Origin: Artemia franciscana
Taxonomy: Eukaryota > Arthropoda > Branchiopoda > Anostraca > Artemiidae
Reading direction: 5' to 3'
Length of the DNA stretch: 64,000 nucleotides
Assembly: GCF_032884065.1 (NCBI RefSeq)
Contig: NC_088866.1
Span: 60,679,168-60,743,167, forward strand
In this document: positions 60,395 to 64,000 of the stretch, piece after piece
Layout of the letters: each line of letters begins with the position of its first letter
Numbering within the stretch: the stretch's first letter is position 1
Notes under the pieces: generated by a model
Told to the model about the DNA's origin: nothing
Databases searched by the model: none
The model's input: only the letters and a program-made list of their open reading frames with translations
Program-made: the position numbers and the translations under genes

Positions 60395-60669
60395 TGTATG
60401 TATATATACACTTTCAGATTAGCCATCCAGTGGTATTCCATTTAAAACAAGCTTGGATATCAATAAACCTACCTGGTGAACCAATTCAGATTGGTACAGT
60501 TTGCAGAAGTCCAGTGTTCACCTAGCCTAATTTCCAAGACAGTGAAAAGACAACAATCTAGAACTTTACCAACCCCTGTGATTTACCTTGTAGAATACTA
60601 TCTTACCAGTAAATTTTGTTCTTTTACATGTTGTCGTTTTCGCATGATTTCTGCTTTTAATATATCCAT
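26525..60669 (-). CDS. PRPF18: PRPF18, pre-mRNA-splicing factor 18 (7 coding exons)
   Basis: PRPF18/Prp18 is a nuclear, U5 snRNP-associated factor needed for the second catalytic step of splicing, where it works with Slu7. Exons on the minus strand: 60607-60669, 50651-50771, 48283-48449, 41551-41799, 39886-40098, 36626-36781, 26525-26614. Every intron has GT...AG ends, the phases match (0,1,0,0,0,0) and the total is 1059 bp, about 352 residues (human about 342 from memory). Exon 3 holds the PRP4-like SFM motif [20 protein letters not shown]. Exons 5-7 form the Prp18 domain, including the invariant [20 protein letters not shown] loop region. The start [13 protein letters not shown] matches the family N-terminus. 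The gene is intact with no frameshift. Introns of 1.5-10 kb are full of transposon fossils. Promoter not identified. Confidence 0.93.
27155..27560. repeat. R1 foldback element in PRPF18 intron 6
   Basis: Left arm CCGAAAGTAAGGAGGGTTAT ... AAACGAACAGAAATTATTC (27170-27218); right arm CAAAATAATTTCTGTTTGTT ... CCTACTTTGAGTTTAAAC (27468-27524). GATTTTTCAGATTTTTAATCC-like short repeats lie in the loop. Confidence 0.6.
27561..28979. other. PRPF18 intron 6: no gene; poly-C runs
   Basis: Unassigned intronic sequence with C-runs at 28027-28036, 28254-28263 and 28688-28702 (15 C). No coding exon recognised. Confidence 0.55.
28980..29490 (+). repeat. Dispersed repeat R1, partial copy (intron 6)
   Basis: Parallels 63575-64000: TTACTTAAAAAGAGCACTAG, TTCTAGAACCATTGGTTC, ATCTTCCTTCTGGCAAAAAA, TAGGAGCTTGAAACCTCTTA and GCTTTTGATGGGTAACATTA follow in the same order. 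Noncoding. Confidence 0.65.
29491..36625. other. PRPF18 intron 6, remainder: no gene seen
   Basis: Mostly A+T-rich unassigned sequence. A hairpin CGGCCCT/AGGGCCG (30149-30155/30163-30169) with flanking GAATATTTCGG and CCTCAGCAATAC looks like part of a dispersed element. TGTATGTATTATAAA tandem units lie at about 36520-36560. Open frames here (such as 31036-31299 minus and 32768-33112 plus) resemble chance. Confidence 0.45.
36626..36781 (-). CDS. PRPF18: PRPF18 coding exon 6 (invariant loop region)
   Basis: Acceptor AAATTTCAG, donor CAG|GTAATC. It is 52 codons: [20 protein letters not shown], then [14 protein letters not shown] and [16 protein letters not shown]. This is the most conserved part of Prp18 proteins. 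Confidence 0.96.
36782..39462. other. PRPF18 intron 5: no gene seen
   Basis: A+T-rich intronic sequence with an 11-base C-run at 37876-37886. Nothing recognisable on either strand. Confidence 0.5.
39463..39850. repeat. Minisatellite of TCAGATTTCTGAA / TTGATCACAGATT units
   Basis: Degenerate tandem units CAGATTTCTGAA, GATTTGATCACAGATT and GATCACAGATTTCTGAAGAT. It lies inside PRPF18 intron 5 and stops about 35 bp from the exon 5 donor (39885). Confidence 0.85.
39886..40098 (-). CDS. PRPF18: PRPF18 coding exon 5 (Prp18 domain)
   Basis: Acceptor TTTATTTTTCAG, donor GCA|GTAAAT. It is 71 codons starting [15 protein letters not shown] and including [20 protein letters not shown] and [16 protein letters not shown]. 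Confidence 0.95.
40677..40937 (+). other. Unassigned open frame in PRPF18 intron 4
   Basis: Plus-strand frame of 86 codons, antisense to PRPF18. It contains [20 protein letters not shown] and [20 protein letters not shown], which look more protein-like than neighbouring DNA. A GTAAAT follows SFAQ. I do not recognise a family; it may be a fragment of a retroposed exon or mobile element, or chance. Confidence 0.2.
41551..41799 (-). CDS. PRPF18: PRPF18 coding exon 4
   Basis: Acceptor CTGTCTTATAG, donor AAG|GTTAGT. It is 83 codons from [20 protein letters not shown] to IIYQYLK, with an acidic, poorly conserved linker ([11 protein letters not shown]) between conserved helices. Confidence 0.93.
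42490..42590. repeat. Half R1 foldback (intron 3)
   Basis: CCCCTTTCATATACGAAGTA followed by ATTTCTGTTCGG and GGTCGCTCCTTACTTCCCG: the right arm of the foldback core without its partner, abutting the Helitron-derived array. Confidence 0.6.
42591..43646 (+). mobile_element. Helitron-derived array, 188-bp tandem units
   Basis: TTTTGACAATGGATTAAAG starts units at 42795, 42983, 43171 and 43359, a constant 188-bp period. Each unit has the ~130-bp block also found at 6995 and 7687, a fragment reading [10 protein letters not shown] of the Helitron helicase, and a GTGGCAAAGCCGC-type hairpin followed by CGGGACCCAGCACTG. The last unit is rearranged and ends with hairpin GCGGC-GAA-GCCGC (43619-43631), then CGGGACCCAG and CTGG (43642-43645), a CTRR-type Helitron 3' end. 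It lies in PRPF18 intron 3. Confidence 0.7.
43950..44012 (+). repeat. Possible tRNA-derived SINE head
   Basis: TTGCCTCATCGGCAGAGCGT (A-box-like) and AGTTCGACATG (B-box-like) are about 45 bases apart, as in tRNA-derived RNA polymerase III promoters. No clear cloverleaf forms and no tail is identified. Confidence 0.25.
44210..44660. repeat. Old tandem duplication in PRPF18 intron 3
   Basis: ACACAAGGATGTCACTAAC ... GAAATATTGCAAG (44213-44350) resembles ACACAAGGATCCCATTAAC ... GAAATATTTCAGG (44497-44638), with a spacing near 285 bp. GAAATATTGCAAGG is further repeated at 44337-44400. Confidence 0.45.
44661..48282. other. PRPF18 intron 3, remainder: no gene seen
   Basis: A+T-rich. A minus-strand open frame at 45692-46054 (120 codons, [15 protein letters not shown]...) has no recognised domain and may be chance. 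Confidence 0.4.
48283..48449 (-). CDS. PRPF18: PRPF18 coding exon 3 (SFM motif)
   Basis: Acceptor CGTTTCAG ends at 48450; donor CAC|GTAATG. Completes a split Val codon, then [18 protein letters not shown], the SFM motif, and [18 protein letters not shown]. Confidence 0.92.
50651..50771 (-). CDS. PRPF18: PRPF18 coding exon 2
   Basis: Acceptor TTTTTGTTTTGTAG, donor GATG|GTATGT (phase 1). Encodes [20 protein letters not shown] and on to VGNEKD; the KKYFRRADL segment is the conserved N-terminal helix of the family. Confidence 0.92.
50772..52670. other. PRPF18 intron 1, proximal part: no gene seen
   Basis: A+T-rich intronic sequence with a poly-T run near 51051-51068. Two similar ~35-bp GTTTAAAGTTTCAAT-containing patches lie at about 51885 and 52137. 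Confidence 0.4.
52671..54783 (+). pseudogene. MULE-like transposase fossil with Ulp1-type protease tail
   Basis: Successive frames read as a Mutator-like DDE transposase: first Asp in LYVDATGGV (GAT 52996-52998), second in [18 protein letters not shown] (GAT 53210-53212), then the [14 protein letters not shown] block (53344-53355). Further on [17 protein letters not shown] (about 54415-54470) leads into a C48/Ulp1-like peptidase: HWTLNFID (His 54596-54598, Asp 54617-54619) and QEDGFNCG (Gln 54753, Cys 54771-54773). These are the expected His-Asp-Gln-Cys residues of SUMO-type proteases. The frame is broken near 53041, 53336-53430 and 54540-54660. It lies antisense in PRPF18 intron 1. The MULE call rests on motif pattern; no terminal inverted repeats were found by eye. 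Confidence 0.65.
54884..56012 (+). pseudogene. LINE ORF1 remnant with N-terminal PWWP-like domain
   Basis: ATG 54884 opens a PWWP-like domain: [19 protein letters not shown], then after a frameshift [15 protein letters not shown] and [10 protein letters not shown] (to about 55140). PWWP domains bind methylated histone and DNA. Next come a charged helical region (55288-55500, [14 protein letters not shown] coiled coil) and an L1-ORF1-like RNA-binding part: [38 protein letters not shown] and [16 protein letters not shown], ending [14 protein letters not shown]1 proteins coat LINE RNA. There are several stops and frameshifts. The endonuclease-RT ORF follows 40 bp downstream, supporting a LINE. 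The PWWP part could instead be a separate insertion. Confidence 0.6.
56052..59085 (+). pseudogene. LINE ORF2 remnant (endonuclease plus reverse transcriptase)
   Basis: APE-type endonuclease: [19 protein letters not shown] (about 56393-56450), [24 protein letters not shown] and [13 protein letters not shown] (to 56857). After a linker comes the reverse transcriptase: [18 protein letters not shown] (57594-), [23 protein letters not shown] (motif A, about 57997-58026), [16 protein letters not shown] (motif B, with a stop where Gln is expected) and [10 protein letters not shown] (motif C, about 58252-58282). The C-terminal domain decays to 59085 (RTKKYFL). Order and motifs fit a CR1/Jockey-type non-LTR retrotransposon, which nicks DNA and primes reverse transcription on it. 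Many stops make it inactive. Antisense to PRPF18, intron 1. Confidence 0.85.
59225..59830 (+). pseudogene. Second LINE reverse-transcriptase fragment
   Basis: Reads [20 protein letters not shown] (59241-59300), then [28 protein letters not shown] and [17 protein letters not shown] (59640-59690), then after a gap [19 protein letters not shown] (59753-59810), an RT motif A. It differs from the 56052-59085 copy, so it is a different LINE or a very old one. Broken and lacking the catalytic FADD region. Confidence 0.65.
60295..60410. repeat. (TA)n microsatellite in PRPF18 intron 1
   Basis: Almost pure TA with brief AAAATA interruptions; it ends ~200 bp before (gene-wise downstream of) the exon 1 donor. 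Confidence 0.95.
60607..60669 (-). CDS. PRPF18: PRPF18 coding exon 1
   Basis: ATG at 60669-60667 starts [13 protein letters not shown], matching the family N-terminus; 21 codons. Donor CTG|GTAAGA (phase 0). The next exon is 9.8 kb away and continues in frame. Confidence 0.88.
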
Positions 60670-61374
60670 TTTTGACAATTTGTGTATATTACCAAATTTC
60701 TATCCAGCTAAGATATAATCGAGCATAAAAAGTTGAGAAACAAATCATATTGAGAATTATAGGTAGCAGTCAAAGTAATTGCAAGTCCAGAGAACCGGGG
60801 TTGAAAAGCTGCAAATAAAACCTATTTTTTCGTATTCAAAATTTAATTCAAATGTCAATAATGATCAGTAATGTTCAACACTTAAAGCCAACACTCTGAA
60901 CTAGAAACTTTTATTTGATCTTAGTTTTAATGTTTTTCTTTGAACGAGCAGCTTTGAAAATACTTCAATGTTTATAATCACTGAATCCGGAAGCATTCAA
61001 CATATCAATGTTTGATAACCAATTTAAAAAAATTGGTATTGTTCAATAATTTCCATTCAATGCTTCAGCATTGCTCAATAGAGTAGAATGTTAGGATTTC
61101 TTATCTTATTTTTCATGAGCAGGCTATTGTTTTGTGTATTTTCTTTTAATTGCTATACTTTTTTCAATTTTATAAAATTTAACTTTACTTAACAGGCTTT
61201 TTTATCGCCTTTAAAAAAGAATTTTTCTCTAAGCCTTGCTACCCATGAAAAACAAACAAAGATCATTGAAATATTGACCATTTTTTCTCTATTAGCTAAA
61301 GTATCGTGTTCACAAAACTATACCGTTTCATGAAATGTAATTAAACATTTAAACAATACAATTTTCAATAAACA
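60670..61374. other. 5' flank of PRPF18
   Basis: Sequence upstream of the PRPF18 start codon. It contains AATGTTCA/TTCAATG-rich short repeats at about 60845-61090 but no TATA box or initiator that I can place with confidence. Any 5' UTR exon would lie here or beyond. Confidence 0.4.
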
Positions 61375-61690
61375 ATTTTTCAGCTTAAAGTAAAAAAGCA
61401 ACTTTAAAACTTAAGACAAATTGAAACTATTCCATACATAAAGGTGACTGCCCCTTCCTCAACACCTCACTCAGGAACATAAAGTTTTTTAGTGCTTTGA
61501 AAATCTTTTTTTTCGAATTCAAATCTCCTTTGTGTTTCAGTAAATTTTCTTAAAGAATTCGGACAAAAAGTCTAACTCCAGATTAAAGAGCAAAGAATTA
61601 AAAGTAGTTCATCCTCTTCATTTAAAGAATAACCTATTCAAAGAGGTTTCAAAGCTGTTCCTTACTATCAGTAAAAAAATTGTTTTTTAA
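61375..61690. repeat. R1 foldback element, diverged
   Basis: Left arm CAGCTTAAAGTAAAAAAGCA ... CCTTCCTCAACACCTCACTC (61381-61472); right arm CAAAGCTGTTCCTTACTATC (61648-61667). Noncoding. Confidence 0.5.
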
Positions 61691-62344
61691 AACTTAATTT
61701 CAGATAGTTTCCCAAATCATGCCCAGTCCTAACCAAAATACAATTTGGGATACCAGACCCATAAATCTCTAGTTGATTGCTGTTAAATTTATATATCAAT
61801 AATTCTTAATTGATTAGTATTATTCTAAGTTTTCAGTTTTTCGTCTTACGAATTAGACCGTTGGATTAAAACTTAAGTTTTTTGACAAAATTTGAACATA
61901 CTTAAAAAAATTTGCGATGAACAGTATTTTTTTTAAATTACTTGTCATTACTTTTAGTGCAGAACCTCGGTTGGATAAAGAGGGATATTATTGCTCCTAT
62001 GGATTGAAATTCTGTGAGACTTTCGAACTTCTATTTAGCAAAAGCTGTCGCAACCTGTACAATATGATTCTCTGGTTGATAAACACATTACATTTATATG
62101 TTTAATTACATTGAAATATTTCATAGAAATTACATTGAAATAAAAAAAAAGAAATATTACCACCATTTAAAATTGTTAAAAGCTAAGCTCCTAGTAGGAG
62201 TTGCCACCCCCTACACAAATTTCCTTGTGGGCTCATGATGGCCCAAATTGCCTTTCCACCTCTACGCTGGTAAACATGGGAATTTAATATTTTATGCTGT
62301 ATAGCGAAATATTTTAATTAATACTTATTCCCCTTCTTCCTTTT

Positions 62345-62660
62345 ACAAAATTAAATAAAAAAACTAGTTTTTTTAAACTGAAAGTAAAGAGCAACAATAA
62401 AACTTAAAACGAACAGAAACTACTCCGTGTATGAAAGGGGCTGTTCCCTTCTCAACGCCCCGCTCTTTACACCAAGGTTTGACTCTTTCTCTCAATTCTA
62501 CTTTATTAAACAGTAAAAAACTTTAGCGTAAAGAGCGGGGCGTTGAGAAGGACCCTTTTATGAACAACCCCTTTCATACACGGAGTAGTTCCTGTTCGTT
62601 TTAAGTTTTAATGTCGCTCTTTACTTTCAGTTAAAAAAATTAGTTTTTTATTTAATTTCT
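62345..62660. repeat. R1 foldback element (best-preserved copy)
   Basis: Arms of over 100 bp: AACTGAAAGTAAAGAGCAAC (62376-) ... CTCAACGCCCCGCTCTTTAC (62452-62471) against GTAAAGAGCGGGGCGTTGAG (62528-62547) ... CGCTCTTTACTTTCAGTT. The loop is about 50 bp. It is a long-TIR, MITE-like element without coding capacity. Confidence 0.7.
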
Positions 62661-64000
62661 GAACGTTTTGAATTGATGCATGTTTGATTTTGGCTCTCCG
62701 CACAAAATTATTAAAATGAAATTTGCATGTTAATTCTTTTTTTTTGGCTAAATGGCTTTCTCTTAGTTTTGATCAGGCAATTTTGAGAAAAAAGCGGTGG
62801 GGGAGGAGGCCTAGTAGCCCTCCAATTTTTCGGTTACTTAAAAAGGCAACTAGAACTTTTGATTTTTAACGAACGCTTTTATTAGTAAAAAATATACATA
62901 ACTTAAGAATTAACTTACGAAACGAACTTCTATATTCGTATATTTTTATTATGTATATGAGGGGTTTGTCCCCTCGTTATTACCTCGCTCTTTACACTAA
63001 AGCTTAAATTTTGTCCCAATTCTTTAAGAATGACCGCTGAATGAGAAAGGCCGTAGAATAAATAGTTGAAATTACTAAAAATACTTTAGCGTGAAGAGCG
63101 AGGTATTTAGGAGGAGAAGAACCCCTCATATGCATGATATTCTTTGTTCGTTTTAAATTTTAATGCTGCTCCTTACTTTCAGTTGAAAAAAAAAAACATT
63201 TTTCATTGTTTTTTTTATAATAATGCTAGAAAATCATGCCCCCCCTTCATTGAGTTTCTCTTCCCCCATGACGTATTCCTCCAAGGAGAGATCCTCCCAC
63301 ATAGCACCCTCCCCTCCATCCCCCCCCCCCAAACAAAAAAAAACTGAAAACGTCTGTACACTTCCCAATAACAATTAATGTATGTAAATACTGGTCAAAG
63401 TTTGTAACTTGCAGCCCCTCTTCCGGAACTGTGGGGGAGTAAGTCATCCCCAAAAACATAGTTATTATGTTTTTCGACTATGCTGAACAAAATGGCTATC
63501 ACAAAATTTTGATCCGTTGAATTTGGGGAAAAATGAGTGTGGGAGGGGGCCTAGGTGCCCTCCAATTTTTTGGTCTCTTAAAAAGGGAACTAAAACTTTT
63601 CATTTCCGTTAGAATGAGCCCTCTTGTGACATTCTAGGACCACTTGATCGATACGATGACCCCTGGGAAAAAAAAGAAAAAAAACGCACTCGCGATTGGT
63701 CTTCTGGCAAAAAATACGAAGTTCCACATTTTTTTACATAAGAGCTTGAAACTTTTACAATACGGTTCTCTGATACACTGAATGCGATGGTGTGATTTTC
63801 GTTAAGATTCTATAGCTTTTAGGGGGTATTTCCCCCTATTTTCCAAAATAAGGCAAATTTTCTCAGGCTCATAACTTTTGATGAATAAGATTAACTATGA
63901 TGAAACTTATACATTTAAAATCAGCATTAAAATCCAATTCTTTTAATATATCTTTAAGTATCAAAATTTCGCTTTTTAGAGTTTCGTTTACTATTGAGGC
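62661..64000 (+). repeat. Dispersed repeat R1, long copy with second foldback (runs off window)
   Basis: Contains GCCCTCCAATTTTTCGGTTA, a foldback at 62950-63190 (CCTCGCTCTTTACACTAAAG against CTTTAGCGTGAAGAGCGAGG), then CACTTCCCAATAACAATTAA, GAACAAAATGGCTATCACAA, GGGGCCTAGGTGCCCTCCAA, TGGTCTTCTGGCAAAAAATA and CATAACTTTTGATGAATAAG to the end. Longest R1 copy here, useful as the reference for the others. No protein-coding sequence is visible. Confidence 0.6.

Overview
The window looks like a stretch of animal nuclear genome, A+T-rich and heavily colonised by transposons. Arthropod origin is my best guess, possibly a branchiopod crustacean: the Helitron and LINE coding remnants look arthropod-like and the one host gene has many long introns. 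The sequence alone does not prove the species. There is no bacterial-style operon, no CRISPR array and no rRNA gene.

The one host gene I can assign with confidence is PRPF18, the second-step pre-mRNA splicing factor. It lies on the minus strand from 60669 (ATG) to 26525 (stop), in seven coding exons whose splice phases all agree and which give about 352 residues. Its introns total about 33 kb. They hold a MULE-type transposase fossil with a Ulp1-like protease tail, a LINE whose first ORF starts with a PWWP-like domain, a second LINE fragment, a Helitron-derived 188-bp tandem array, a minisatellite beside a 5' splice site, and several copies of a foldback repeat.

Positions 1-9290 are a Helitron graveyard. 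They contain several broken copies of the Pif1-like helicase tail, a gene remnant that has lost its Rep region, two nearly identical 325-bp non-autonomous copies (729-1053 and 4503-4827), Helitron ends (5' TC..., 3' hairpin plus CTAG), CRE-like TGACGTCA sites, a GGGACAC-rich minisatellite and seven long (TA)n tracts. One non-autonomous copy seems to have inserted into the 5' terminus of another Helitron.

Positions 9300-26500 are mostly dispersed repeats (a family I label R1, with a foldback core), diverged tandem duplications, a piggyBac transposase fossil, a cluster of consecutive stem-loops at 23782-23960, and a few isolated candidate exons on the plus strand (14581-14718, 16566-16737, 16990-17108) that I cannot assign to a known protein. 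Positions 60670-64000 are again R1 and foldback copies.

No working mobile element is visible: every transposase, helicase and reverse transcriptase reading frame is broken. The points most worth following up are the MULE plus Ulp1 architecture, the PWWP-headed LINE ORF1, the stem-loop cluster, the nested Helitrons, and the 188-bp array that repeats both a helicase fragment and a Helitron-like terminal hairpin.
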